A stretch of DNA of 64,000 nt from Colius striatus (Eukaryota; Chordata; Aves; Coliiformes; Coliidae): assembly GCF_028858725.1 (NCBI RefSeq), contig NC_084759.1, positions 89,271,389 to 89,335,388 on the forward strand. Direction: 5' to 3'. The notes under the pieces were generated by a model. That model had not been told where the DNA came from and ran no database searches. It saw only the letters and a list, made by a program, of their open reading frames with translations. Below are positions 42,341 through 56,600 of this stretch, one piece after another; position 1 is the stretch's first letter; every line of letters starts with the position of its first letter. The translations under genes were made by a program, and so were the position numbers.

Positions 42341-45300
42341 GGTTAATCTTGCACAGTCAAAATGCTTAATGAAGACTGGAGCTTTGAGGTAAATTTGAGG
42401 CTTCTTGTGATTACCTAGGCAAATAAATGGCGGGGAGGGGAACTGAGAGTCTTAAAAAAGAGAAGAAAGTCTTGCAGGGCACTGGAAGTTTGTCTTTAAT
42501 GTTATATAGGTCTCAACGAGATACAGGTCTTGTCATATTCTTGTTAAAAGCTTTTCTCATATGCAAAATGACTTTTCCTTTCTCTCTTTAAAAAAAACCC
42601 AACAAGCCCAAAACCCAGGGTTCTGCGATCAAGAGTACAGTGATATATTTTATTTTTAAGTGGTCCTTCAGAAACAAATATCCAATTTCTTTGTAATATC
42701 TTGTAGGTGTTCTAAAGTTCCCTGCCACTGTCACTCAAGTAGTACTCAGACAAACCAGCAGAGAGAATGAGAATGTGGACTGACAGAGGACCTTCTGGCA
42801 GCCTGTCTTGCAAAGGAAATGTACAGAATTACTTTACAGAGAAGCCATGATGATAAATCAATCACACATACCACTTCCACAGTTAACAGATGTTCCTATT
42901 GAGTTTCTGTAGCATAAATGCACACAAACAATTCAGAGAAAAATAAAACTCCTCTGCATAGCTTTTTAGTAACAGGATAATAACTGGGCAGGGCAGATTT
43001 AGCAACAGTCCACACTGAAAAAGTTGAGGACCCTCCAGAAAAGCCATCTGAGCAGAAGAGAGCCCAAAGACTTTCAGACTTTTCCGTTAACGAAGCCCTA
43101 CACCAAGAAGAGGTTAAAAATGCTAAACTGAAGGGAAATATGGTAATATTTTCCATTTTCTTGCAAGAAATGAAAAACAACACAGAACTGTAATGAGTAA
43201 ACACTAGACAGTATACAAAGAGAAAGGATAAATTGTGTGAGTCATCTCTGCTGGCAAGAAAAAACCTTCCATCAGATGCTGCTCTGCTAGTCATAGGTAG
43301 TATTCACTGAAACACCTGGCTGCTCTCAGCTCACCTCAAGCTCACGAAGAGCCCTTCTATAGCTTCTTCTCTGCTTCCCCTTTTTAGCTGAAATAAAACT
43401 AAATAATTTTTTCCCCAGACAACTGAAAATGTGCCAACACAGTCAAACATGAGACTCCCGGAATACAGGGCTGCCGCCAGCTGCCCCGTTCCCTGTGGCT
43501 GTATCCCCTTCCTAGATGCAGATCTCAGAATAACATTTCTGTGGCCAAAGGACTGGCTTGCTTCAGAGCCCCTGAGATTAGGAGAACTGGATTTGTTTTT
43601 CAAGGGTAATTTTCCTGCAAGGACCAAGGCCCCTGGCAACTGAGGAGACAGACTGACAAGTCAGAGAGGCTTTCCTTATTGCACTTGCACAGAGTAACAG
43701 TACTTTGTCACCAAGGCTTTTCCTAATTTTGCAGCAGCGATGTCAAATAAAATTTAAATAACATGTTTATAACAAAAGACTAAGTCTTGAGAAGTTCCCC
43801 AGAGAATCAGACTGCCATTTAGTTACCTTTCAAAGCTCAATAATAATAGACTATATCACAGCATTGTTTCCAGCAGCACTGTTATTTTTTTCCAAGTTTT
43901 AAATAGTCACATATTGATTTCTGATTAAATAGGAAAGCGGTCTGACAAAAATTGAAAGCAGCTATTGCCTCTGATAAAACTATTCGAAGACAGATAACGT
44001 TCACCTTTTCCCTCTGACTTTCATTAATATTTGTTTCCGTACAAGTATTCCACCCACTGTGACTCATCACCACTGATCATCTTCAGCACTTATGGTCTCT
44101 CCAAGGACTCGACAATGATTTCTGCAGAGTGAGAGCTACACTGCCCTAAAGAAGGCCAAGCACCACTATGCAGAGTTTTCAGCACATGGCAGGACAGAGA
44201 CATTGTTGTCTGCTGAAGCTATTTGGCACATAATTCTGAGCTAAACATCTGTAGAGGCAGCAATCCTGTGTCTGAACCTGAAAATGTCACGGGTAGGGAT
44301 TAGAAGAGAAAACCTCATTTTTCTTCCTGTTGTTACGTCATTGCATTGACAATGGGCAAGACACTCTGGCTCACTCTATAGAAGTTTTTGTTGCTGTATA
44401 TTTCCTGGCACTGATACTGTCTGCCCAGTTCTTCAAGCTGCAGCAACAGTGAAAGCGTGGCAGCAGGGGCTCCAGTGTTTTAGTGTTGTTCTCATTCAGT
44501 CTCATCTAAAGTTACTCAGAGGAGGAGGAGAAGTGTGGGAGCTTTGCTTGGTCCATTTTCCAACTGGAATCAAAATTAGCATTTAGAGTTTTCTAGTATA
44601 TTCTTACAGTCACAAAACACATACTGCCTTGGAAGAGGACAAGCAAAAGCAACAGACCTACATGCAGGCAGGATTGCTTCTTGGAGGACTCTGCTCATGT
44701 AAATTTTTAAAGTTACATTTAATACTGAGGGCTCTCTCTCTCAATATTTGCCAGATGGCAAACTCCATTTTGAATGTGGAGCTTCTTTGCTTTCTTTTTC
44801 TTATACAGCAAGGTTTGGCTGAAGTTTTTGCAGGGAGCTGTGTCGAAGCTATCCTGGCCGCTGTCGGCAGCCAAGTTGTTTCTCAGTGCTGAGCCCCAGG
44901 AAGCCGTATGTGTGCTGCACAAACAGAGGTCATGCAGGAGGACTGATCTGTATGTCATCTGGCAGGGGAAGAGGTTATGAAGAAGCAGCCGTTGGGCACG
45001 GTCTTCAATATATGCATAAAAAGACACAGTAAGCAGAGACACAGACATTGTGATCCAAAGGAGAAGGAGAGTCCTTCCAGGCTCCAGAAAAACCTGACTG
45101 GTATCTAAAAGGTGGTCAAAAATGATGAGAAAAATTGAACCTATTAAGTTATGTAGGCTTTCTGTATATGTGTATGCATTTCTGTTCATTATGTGAGGTA
45201 AGATCAGGAGTGATTTACAGCTCGCAACCCTTCTGTGTCTGTTTACCTCAGCTTCCACATTTCTAAAGACATGGAAGCTTCAGGACTGCCTGTAGACTAG

Positions 45301-48140
45301 GGTTCTGGAAAGCATGGATGCTTATGTTGCCAGGTTATTTTCTGTGCTTGTGTTTAGCTCCCGAGGCCTAGATAGATGTACTTTCAGACTCTGCTTCTCT
45401 GAAGTGATACTAACCTGTCAGTATGCACCACAGAGCTACACCAAGCTGGACGAAGGGACAGAAGGGTGTCCAGTGTCCATGAATCTCAAAATAGTTAGCA
45501 CACAGGTAGTCACTGTGAGGCTGCATCTGCCAAGGGAACTACAGCAGGGTTGTACATCAGCCACCAGTTTTTGTTCAGCTGGGGCCTCACCCTGGAGTTA
45601 CCAAGAAGGCAGTGAAAACAGGGAGGATGCTCTGGTAATGACCTTATTGTAGATGTATTTGACCTCTTTCTTGCCTACTCATGATGTATCACCAAAGCTA
45701 AAAAGTAAATGAGCAAGTGGATCATAAAGCTGGGCTTCAGCAGCTCAATATTTTTGAAATACAACATCACACCATATTAACTATCTTTGCTTTACACTGT
45801 TTGGTGGTGTTTATGTTTTTGCTTATTTGTACTTTGAATATTTTTAATGTATTGTATACTCCATAGTCAGTTTCTGAATTCAATTTAGATTTTTCTTTTC
45901 TTTTTTTTTTTTTTGATTGATCAGGACCAGTAAGCAATCTTTATAAAATTTGTTTGTTCTGTTTGTTCCTGTCTTCTTCCTAAATGAGTCTGATGAGTGG
46001 GTGATTTGTTTGTGCTGTCATTACGAAAACCATATGTTGATGTGGTCTTATGGAGGAGTGTTTTTATTATTTTAAGAGTTCAGCTAAGGATGTTTCCAAA
46101 GGAGTTATAATTGCTCTTCTAAGTACAAAGGCTGAACAATGACTAGCTTACAAATAATGCCAAAAATCTGTTCAGCTCAGTCTAATTATTTCAAAGACTA
46201 AAATCTGTTTCTCAGAAATGTCTTCTTTCCACACTCAGAACTTTTTAACATACTGAGAAAGTTATGTTTACTCAAGTTCTCTATGGATTTATAGTCCAAA
46301 TGTCTGGAACAAGGAAAAGTACCCACTTTTGCACATACAGTTTAAGGCTGCTCCTCTGTCTTCATATGAAATGCATTGTACCACAGGATAACTGAGGATG
46401 GATCCTGCAAAGACTTTTGAACATGGGTAGGTTTCTCGGGTGAAAAGGCTGAAAAGTGTTGCTACTCAGGTGGCTGAATAACCTTGGGAGGTGTGCAGGA
46501 ATCAGATTGGTGCTGAGTTTTGTGCAGCATGCCTGTGACCTCCATGAATAAAAGAAGTGGCACAGTTTGAAGTAGACAAGGATTTTGACTCCATTTGTTT
46601 CCTAACTGTTGGGAGCACAGGACCAAACTCCTACCTGCCAACCTGGTGAAACATGTACTTCACAACATTTTGTGAAAAGATTGGCTGTAAGTCCATATCT
46701 AGTGCTTTTTCTCTGATGAGCTGAGCTGAGTGTAAGAGCCCATGCAGGCTACTGGTGCCGGGGAGTTTGGTTGTCCTTTCCATGGCCCTGGTCAAAACTG
46801 GAGGAAATTTTCATGCAGGGGGACTGGCAACTGTTACTGATGCTGGCTGGTCAGTATTCCTGGAAGTACCTTTTTGGCATTGCAAGTGAGCAAGAGACAA
46901 CTGCTGAAAACTGGGTTTTGAGACAGATGGGACCCATTTCCTCCATAAAAGAGACCTGTTGACATCTGGGGACTGCATGCAATATAAGGAATGTGCAATG
47001 AGTGTAATGCACTCATAGTAAAAATTGATCCTGGAATGGGCTGGTCTCTAAGGGACTGAATATAGCGCTGGTGAAAGAAGAATCCCTGAAAGTGCCTCAG
47101 TGCCCAGTAAACCCTGCTAAAGAGGGTTTATTCAACAATATATTTTACATGTAAAATATTAGATAGGGACTATTATTCAGTACTGCAGAAATCAAAAGGA
47201 GGAAAACAGCTGTGCAGCTGGCCAAGACCTTGAAAAGGACAGAATAATTTTCAGAAAAACAATTTCAAACCTCCCTGCTGCAAAGCCTCCTACACAGCCC
47301 TTGCAGAGAGCCTTTTAGAGAACTTTAAACAAAGGAGTGCAATAGTATGGCAACATTTTGTGAGCAGCAATATGGCAAATAAATGCTACACGTTTATAGG
47401 TGTGTGTTAGGCAAAATAAGTTATTGACAAAGGTGCTTTCTTGTGGGTTGCAACAGGAAATGAACAGGGTGGAAAAAGTAGAAAATACTAATTCTACAGT
47501 GAGAAGGAACATGTCATACTAAGTCTCATACTAATGCACTTTGAAAATATATGCATATATATAATTTAAATGTTATATAAGCAATGAACATATTAAAAAT
47601 GCCATTAGGGTATAAATATTACCTGAAATACATGTATATGCATTTCTACTTTGTTTGTGTTTGTCTGTGTATATAAATATATTATGTAAAATCTGTTATT
47701 ATTTTGTTATTATGGTGTTATTTTGTCTCAGACCTTCTATATGATGTTAGGTGGGGGTCTCTGCGCCTTACCTGCAACATATTTCACAAAGAATTTAAAA
47801 GTAAATAATTTAAAGAAGAACTCAAACCCATAGTGATCAGGGCTAGCTATATACCTTAGGTGAGCAAAATAATAACAGGTAATTTTTTCTGAAGGATTCC
47901 TTTGTGGAAGTTAGTGCTCCACGTTTCCTGGCCTGCAGAAATACCTTCTGCTGTTCACTAACATTTGGGTTACAATATGACTGTAGCATAGGATTTGAAA
48001 GGTAGTGTGAATGAAGAACTCTATCATGGTTGTTGGCTGAGGAATGGACAGATGTATTTCCAGCTTTGCATTGGTTTCAATCAGCTTCATTATAATAAAG
48101 TGCAACAGACTTAAAACTTGAGTTAAGCCATGTCGGGGTA
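42341..48140. other. Intergenic, no gene recognised
   Basis: CR1-free. Contains a 179-codon minus frame (45258-44719) and, on the plus strand, a good acceptor-like tract (CTTTTTCTTATACAG, 44796-44810); neither gives a recognisable protein. A T14-type run lies near 45902-45915. Confidence 0.45.
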
Positions 48141-51100
48141 TTTTCACACCATCACCACAGGGAATTGCAGAGTCTAGCCAGAAACCTCTGTCTCCAGAGG
48201 ACCAAAGCTGCAGGTCTCCATGCTCCCAGGGAGATGAAGCCAGAAACCTTGAACCCAGCCTTGCAAGACAGTGCTCCCAGCAGGGAAGCTAGACTATGTG
48301 GTGCCTGTTCCCCTGGAGTAGCTGCTTGCTTCCCACCCTGCACTGGAATTTCCCGGCTCTACCTAGTGCCAGTGCTGCAGCTTGTGCTGCTGTGCTGCCT
48401 GTGGGTCACAGAAGGATCAGAGCTGAAAGCCATTCTGCCCCTAAAAAGGCTGTAGCACGAGGAAATGCATCAATAAAAGACACAAGCCCACTCCCGTGTC
48501 ATAGATTTGCAGTCCCCAGGGTTTTATTGGGCCCCTCAAGATGGTGGCTTGAGCAGACCACGAGCACAGGCAGACCAGCACTGCTTCTATGTGTGGTCTG
48601 CAGCCAACCAACACTTTCACAGTGTGGACTCTTCCAACATACATACCCTGGTTCACAGTTCAAAACCAATCCAAATTATTTTGTTGCTTTGGAAATTATG
48701 TTGAAAATCATTCAGTTTTCTAGAGTTCAGTGAATACCAGAGTCCTTCTATCTCATCCCAAACCTAATAGAACAAATGCCATTGTCCCCTACCCTAGAGA
48801 AGCTCTAGATTACAAATAGAAGGACAGGCCGAGCTGGGGCTTAAAGGGAGATCTGAGAAGCATTTTTTCTCTTTTTTTTAACTATGCATGTGTTAGAGTC
48901 CTTCCTTGCTTGGCTTATTATGGTACACTTATATTGTCAGCTCCAGTTGCCCAAAAGACTGAAAGTAACAATAATGTTGTTTATATTTGTTAATCAAACA
49001 AAAAACCAGAAATCTCTCCCTTAGTTGGCTGTGTCATAGCAAAAAGGCAAACAACTTTGAAGCAAACCCTAGCAGCACAGAGCTTGTAGCAGGATATTCT
49101 CTTGTTGATTATTCCCAGTCTTTCTTTTCAGGCTGTATTAGCCAGAACACCCAACTGAAGACACGGCTGAGCGTTCTCAGTCTAAACCAGTGGATCCCTC
49201 CTTTATAAAAGCAAAGTTGTGTTTGCTGTTTTCTTGCATGATGAGTAGGAAAGCAGGTATTGTAGCAACATCGGTATAACATTATCCCTACATCTGCTAT
49301 GTGGTACTGTGTGCCGGTTATTAGTGGAAGCCAGCAGGACTGACAGGATGGTGGCCTCCTCAAAGCTGAACTGCAGATAAACTCTAGGGAAAAATCTTGG
49401 TTTAGCTCCTAGATAGAAAACCACCCACTAGTTTTCTTTGGAAAGAACAAGAATTCTGATATTGAATGAGCCTGAAAATTGTTCTGGCTACCCTTAAGGC
49501 AAAGGAAAGGTGATTCTGCAAAGCCAAAAGAGAAAGTATTTTAATTTACAAATAATTTCCCTGATTTTTTTTTTTTACCCCAAACCCACACATGGGTTCA
49601 GTTACATTTCCTTTGAAAGCAATCATACAGAAAGTGATCGTACTGAAATGCAGTAAAAGGAACTAAAGTTATTTTTTTTCCTCTTTATGCCTTTCCCTGC
49701 CTCCCCAAATGTTAGAGGGGCAAACCTGGATGCTACCATTGCATGAATTTGAGGGCAGGAACAAATGGTGCAACATGCCATGAGGGAATCAGTATATTTA
49801 GCACAGAAGGGGTATTTCAGAAGACATTCTTAGCTAGAGCTACATGCAGATGGGTTGTGGCTCTGGTGGAATAGCTGGCAGGTGCTTCTGTGTTTAACTG
49901 AGCTAACCGAACAAGTAGCAAATAAAGCTCTTGAACTGCTCTATGCAGTTAGGAACTATGCACCAGCTGGATCAGAAACCCTTGAAATGCACAGGGTAAC
50001 AGAGGGAAAGGAGAACGTGTACCTATAGTCAGTGGTAGAGGGAAGGCAGCAGCTGCTCAGGATTCCTTGGGCAAAGGCAGGATTGGGACCTGCCAAGGGA
50101 CTAAATGATAGTTTCACAACCTGTTTGTCACGTAAAAGAATTCTGAGGTAATCTATATCTGAAATGATACCTCTGTGCCGCTATCAAGATAATAGATAAC
50201 TTCTGTCCCTGTAGTGTCTGTTTTGAAGGAACGAAAGGCAAGTTTCTCTCAATATCAGGAACAGAAGAAATGCCGTTATCCTCCACAGAGGCAGAAGCGT
50301 ACGTAAGGCCTGCTGGTGTTCTGATGCCAAATGTTCTTACAGCTTGCACTGTCACTTTCACATGCCCAACTCCGATACGAAATACTGCCAAATCATCCTG
50401 TTAGCATTTGCCCATGCTTTGCAAAGTTCTGTGTGGCTAGAGATTATGCAGAACCCAGGAGACACAGGCCTGCTCCAAGCAGGATCCATTCATTGCCGTG
50501 TGATGGGATTTTTATTAGTTTGTAATGAAATGTAAGAAATTAATCACGGCTCAATTACTCTTATAAATACATTGCTGTTTTTTACATGTGCATGCGTGTT
50601 TGTTTTTAATTACCTGGCAGATGTGAAGTTAGGATACTAAAATTGAAGAATTAAAATTTGCCTTTTAATGAACAACGTCACTGCCTCGCCACACAAAGCC
50701 ACGCTGGGAATGAGCATAAAGAAGCGGGCAACGGGAGACTTCCTCTGTTGGCAAGCAGGAGGACTGACAAATCCAAGAGGCAGGAAAATCTGATGAAAAA
50801 CTGATCCCCATTCTCCCTCCCTGATTTTTTCTCCCATGTCTCCCTTTCTCAGCCTGAAGTTCCCTGTGCATGCCTCGACCACTCCTTCATACTTTTGGGG
50901 TTGAGTAGGTGATCCTGTGCTTCATCCTCACTAGCCAGGGAGCACTGTTTAAGGTTCAGGCATCTCTCTGTCCTCTCAGCTGGCTCAGATTCATCCCAGG
51001 GTTCTCCTTCTTTATCTATCTGTCTGGATTAGTAGTACTGGATAGCCCAGTTTACTTTTGGCCTTGACTACTGGGAAAGTCAAGTTAGGATAAATTAAAT

Positions 51101-53690
51101 TGTGGGTAGACATAAGGATGTTTCTACAGTGAAATGTGATACATATTAAAATCAACTCATTCATTAGCACTCATATTGTGAACTTATTAAATGCTCTTAG
51201 TCAACATAAATCTTTTAAAAGTGTTCCTAGTTTAATGTCTAGTGCTGCAAACAGCTGCTCTCTGTTTACAAAACAAACAGCATCTCCCACAGAATAAAGA
51301 AAAAATGTGATACGATTTTTTGTTTCTTTCCAACAAAGACTGTAAAAAACTCTTTTGGTACCTTACACATACAGCAGTGACAATCTGCTCTGAGTGACTG
51401 TGTTTGCTAAAGGGCAGTCTTGTACAAACACTGTTTAACATATAGTAACATACCTTTTCACTTCTGCATATTAAAAAAAGAATTTGAGTAACACTTTGTA
51501 AATTCTCTTTACATTCTTAATTCATACTGAGATTCCTGTGTAGTACTTAAGTCTGTATCTAGAACTAGACTGTGATGAAAGTTGCTCAAGCAATAACAAT
51601 ATTGAAACAAGGAATGGAAGCACACCAGTGAACCTCAGAGAGAACTCAAGGGTCACCATTCTACACTTGAGATCACGTGGACATAGGCAAAACACATACA
51701 GGAACTACTTAAAGCAGGTGGTGTAAGTGAGCAGAGTTTGAATAAACAGCATGTTTCCCATTGTAGTTGTGTAAATAAAGGTCTGTTGTGGAGAAACTGA
51801 TTTCAGAAGGTACCTCCAGAGGCTTGATATGGGTCTTAAGTCCTCTCTCCTCTCTTTGACCATTTAAGAGATATAGCACCTTTAGAGAAAGACACTCTAA
51901 ATGCACAACCCCCCCATATGCATCTGTGGTGTCTCAGCCTTTTTCTGACACACAAATCATTGTACTTGCTCACTTTTCCATCTCCTGTAAGTCTCTACCC
52001 TCTCCATTACCCACAAGTCCCAAGACCCACTTTTGAGAGGCCTCTAGTATTATCGAGTGACTTAGCCTCCTTTCTGGGTCTGGAAGCCTGGTATGCCTCT
52101 TTCCTCTTCAACTGGCAATATTGATTCAGTCCTACTCCCTCTCCTTGCTCTGAAATTTCCACAGTCCCACAGGGCATGGCCCTGCATGCGCGCTTGCCTT
52201 TGGCAGAGGCCCTCCTGGCCTGCTGCGGTCGTTATTCAGCAGAGTCTTCCCCATCCCATTACTGCTTTTAAATAGAGATGTGTGCACCAATAAACAGGGA
52301 TTTTGAAAACAGATCGCTTTTAATTTACACCAAACAAATGCTGTTGAAAGAAATTTTCTGTGTGCTCCCACAGAAGCTACCTGAGGAAGGACTGCCCGGT
52401 TGGGCATGATGCTCTGTCCCATGGGTCACCTGTGAGCACAGCTACGTAGAGCTGGCTGGGAAATAAAGCACAGGACCCTACTACAACCGGCTGCTCTGAT
52501 CAAGCCAAAACACTTTTTGGCCTAGTTTCAAAGTGACTTTTAGAACGGCTCAACCATAAAGAGAAACACGATGAATTCTTTAAGAAAGTAGTGAAATTAA
52601 AAAGTTAAATTGCTTCTGCTCTTTGGGTGAAAAAAATTAAAACAGGCAGCAGAGTACAGCAGAGAAACAAGAAAGGGGATGCAACAGGAGAGTGATGTGA
52701 TCCAGGGAGGCAGGTGCATTCAAAGGCTTCGGCTCTGCACCCCCGAAAGGTGTGTGCTGGAAGGTGACTCGTCCATTATGCGAACTGGCACCACGTAGAT
52801 CAGGAGAGAGGCAAAAAACTGTAAACATCTGCACTGAGCCAGAAGATTTCTGCAGTTTCTTATTCATTGTTATAAAAGACACATCAGTGTTTTTATAAAT
52901 ATAGAAAAATATACCATAGAAATTACAACAAAGCACTTCCGATTACTTGAGTATAAATAAGGGCAAATTATGCTCCACTTTTTATTGCAAATGCTGTTTA
53001 CTGCATCATACTCTGCACTGATTTTCATAGTTACACAATACATTACTGTTACATCAGTCAGTAGGACTTTGCAAGCGTAAATGAGGAAAGCTCTCAATCA
53101 TAATGACAAATTAAATGACCACAGGCAATTATTGTGAAATCAGAAAAAGTATATTTATACCATACATAAAATTGAGCAAGTCTGTCTCTTATGATGTTAG
53201 TTGAAGAAAATAAATGCAAATAGATCCTTTAGAAGACAGGGATAATAATTACTGATTACACTACAGTTAGGCTGTTTATGTCTAAAGTATTAAGTATAAT
53301 TCTACAAGGTCTTAAGCTATGTTTTATAGCAGCTTTTGATTGATCTTGCTGCTGTAAAACATTGTGGTTTCTAAGTTACCAAACACTATTTTTTTTCTTT
53401 TTCTTTTTTTGTCTGTTAACTTCCATTTATTCTTATTTGGAAAAGAAACATTTTTTTGCAGCACTGTGGGCATTATATCAATTTCTTTCATAGTGATCCT
53501 AAAGTAACCTCTACACTAATGGCTTCTGAATTAAGAACACAGCAAAAGATTTTTCACTCACAACCTCCCAGGAGACAAATAGATCAATAATCCAGAATTA
53601 TTTGGCTCTTTCATAGTTCCCCATATAAAATAACTACTTCATGCTTGATATAAGAATAAGATGACTAATCCTGGCTGTTGTGGAAAGCAG
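48141..53690. other. Intergenic, no gene recognised
   Basis: 48.15-48.65 kb is somewhat GC-richer with overlapping frames on both strands (48165-48733 +, 48152-48343 -), no domain recognised. AATAAA-type hexamers occur near 48473 and 52289. The rest is anonymous AT-rich DNA. Confidence 0.45.
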
Positions 53691-56600
53691 CTGTTTGCTA
53701 AACCCATCTTGAACTTACTGCAAATGAAAATGTCATCTGTAAAGGTCTCTGATTTTTTTTTCTTGGACAATTCATCACAGTGATTAGGCATCTCCTGAAG
53801 CAAGATGTTATCAACTCCTGGTTTGGAAGAGTTAATTCACTCTGCTGCAAAATGATGTGAAAAGGAGGAATTGCAGGGAAAAAAAGTTTTAGCTTTGATA
53901 TGAAAAATAAGCAGAATGAGACTGAGAGAGACATCAAAAGGAGCTTTTTATAGAAAACACACTATCAAGCTGAAATTCTGTTCCAGTCTCCCTATTCACT
54001 CCCAGCACTCTGCTCAGCAGAAATACTAGCCGATAATCGGTTTTGGGTGCTTCTTGGTCCCTTCTTACAACAGAGTAATCTCCATCTAAGCTACCCACCG
54101 TCATAGTATGTAAAACTATGTAAAATGTTAGTGTTAACACCTGTCATTTGCTATCCTTCCAGTGACTCCTCAGCATACATCTTTACACAAAGGTAGAGCT
54201 ACATCCTATAGACCCTGAATTAATAAACAGTTTTGATTGGGATAACGCCTAATTAAAAGTGCTGCCGCTTCTTCCTGGCAGTAAGGAGGTAAGCTCAGTC
54301 TCCAGAATTTCTTTTTTTTTTTTTCTGGCAGATCTGCATTTCCAGAAGAAAATCTTGTACTCAGTTTCTCCATATGTACAGCCTTTAAACTAAACTGAAA
54401 TAGATGACAGAATGGAAAAATAAGACTGACACAGTAAATCACGATGATTTATGAGCATTTAGAAATATGTGAAAATTTACTCTTTCCCATTTATTTAAAA
54501 GTAAATACATTACATACCTACAATCTTAACTCTCATGCAGCACAGAATACTTTGGGATTGTATTGCCTAATTGAAGTAATTGGAATTTACCAATTATGGG
54601 GTCAAATTCTGGTATTCCTTGCATGCATATACGTGCAGTTTCAAGTTCCTGGATGCAGTACAGATTTTAAATATTAAACCCCTATTTTATTAGTCATCCT
54701 AATATACGCAACCAATACAGAATTAATCATGGATTTTTCCATGTGTTTCCCTATCTAGTTATAAATGTTCCAAGCAATGATTTATGCTGCCATGTAGACA
54801 TAAGTAACTAAATGTTTGCTAATAATCAACCTGAATCTTGTATTTTTAAATGTAATCCATTTTCTTTCATTTTGCTCAATGAGTTGCACTCTAGCTCTCT
54901 TCTTGATGCTGTAGGGCTCCTTCAGTTTATATATTTCAATTGTACATCAAGCAAATTTTGGGGATGGGTTAGCTAGGAAACACAATAAACACAGTCAGTA
55001 TTCCCTCTTTTGGATAGCAATTTTAGTCTCTGAAACTGTAAACATACAATGTCAAACCTTGGGATCCAAACCTTAGGAAGCTTACTAACTCTACTCCTCA
55101 AGAGATTAACTAGGATAATCAGGAACGGTTTCATCTGTCTGGGTTTTGTTACATCTTGCTATTTAAATCATAATTATTAATCTCCCTTTCTGTTTTCTGG
55201 GCTTTTCTGTAAATCCTCTAGTTATTTTTCAGCTATTGAGAGGAAACTGAAATCAGTATTTCAAATGTGATGGCAAAAGTCTTGTGAAGAGAAGGCAATA
55301 CATGTGGTTTAATATGCTGTATCTCTGCTCTTCAAAAAATTGCATGGATCTTTTGTTCTATTTACTTGCCTGATGCTGCATTTGGTTTTCTTCAGCATTT
55401 CTCCCATCCAGGTTTGTCCCTCCCCTGGAACAGCACTTTTCTTGGTCATGTTGCCTTAGCAGGACTAAGTTGTGCTGGGAAAAAATACTGTAATTTATTG
55501 TTTTCAGTCCTGCATTTGCATTACTGCATTCTCATATGGTGTTTGCATGTTAGAATTCATGCTAATCAATAATAACCACCTTCCTTTTTTTTATTTCTAA
55601 ATGACTTATTGAGATATTTAATAGGACATAACAGTCCTCCATGCCTCCCCTCATTTCTTCTAGCCTGAGACATTTATCTTCATCCTTGGTTTAGGCAAGT
55701 CTTTGCCTTCCAGTTAACCTTAACTAATCCATGTAAAACTGAACAACACATTGTCAAATGTTCTACTGAAGTCTCAGTTATATTAAAAGTTACATTTTGC
55801 TTCACTGACAAATTCTGTGTTTCTCTGTTCAGTAGTCATGTAACTGGATAGGTTTAGTGAGTTTTTCAAGTTTCTTTTCTTATTTTCAAATAATTACAAA
55901 ACTAGATAGGCAAAGGATGTGTAACTGGGAATACAAAATTGTATGCAAAACTCTTTATCAATTAAACAAGTAAGTCTGAACTACAAAAGGTCCACAGAAA
56001 GACAGTCAGTCTTAAAAAAAAGAACAAAAAGAACATTTAAACTACAAAAAAAAGTTCCCCAAACAATATCTAATTTGGGATGCCAGACATCTACTATAAA
56101 AAGAAAACACTCAAGAGTATATTCATACAACAGGAAGAAAACAATAAAGAACTTATTAAAATTCTTGAAATAAAGAAATTTCCAGGACATTAGAGTCACG
56201 AGTCTGGTCTTCACTCTACAAAGTCTGTTTTGTATCACTAAGAAGAAAGGACTTACTCTGTTTAAATTGAATAAGCTATAGGCATTTAGAACATTAGTTT
56301 ACATTTGGCTGAAAGTAACCGTGAGATTTTGAAACCCATGAAAACAAATTAAGGATATGAAGTTCAAATATTACATGATTACTTTGATTTGTGGGAATAA
56401 ACCCAGCTTTTTTCCCGTCTGGTCACACCACCATACCTTCAGAGTGGTTCATCACTTGTTTTTTAATTATTTGCTATTTCTTGATTTCACAAAAATGGAT
56501 GTGGTGCAAAAAATAACAAGACACCTGAACAGGCATGCAAGACTACTCTACTAGATGTAGTAGCAAAAGAACATGAAGAAATAATTTTATAGAGGATCCT

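Noticed and set aside
48150..48530. Solo LTR, suggested by an AATAAA about 20 nt before a possible R/U5 boundary
   Set aside because: No TG...CA ends with target duplication, no primer-binding site, no retroviral coding nearby. The same applies to 52270-52480.
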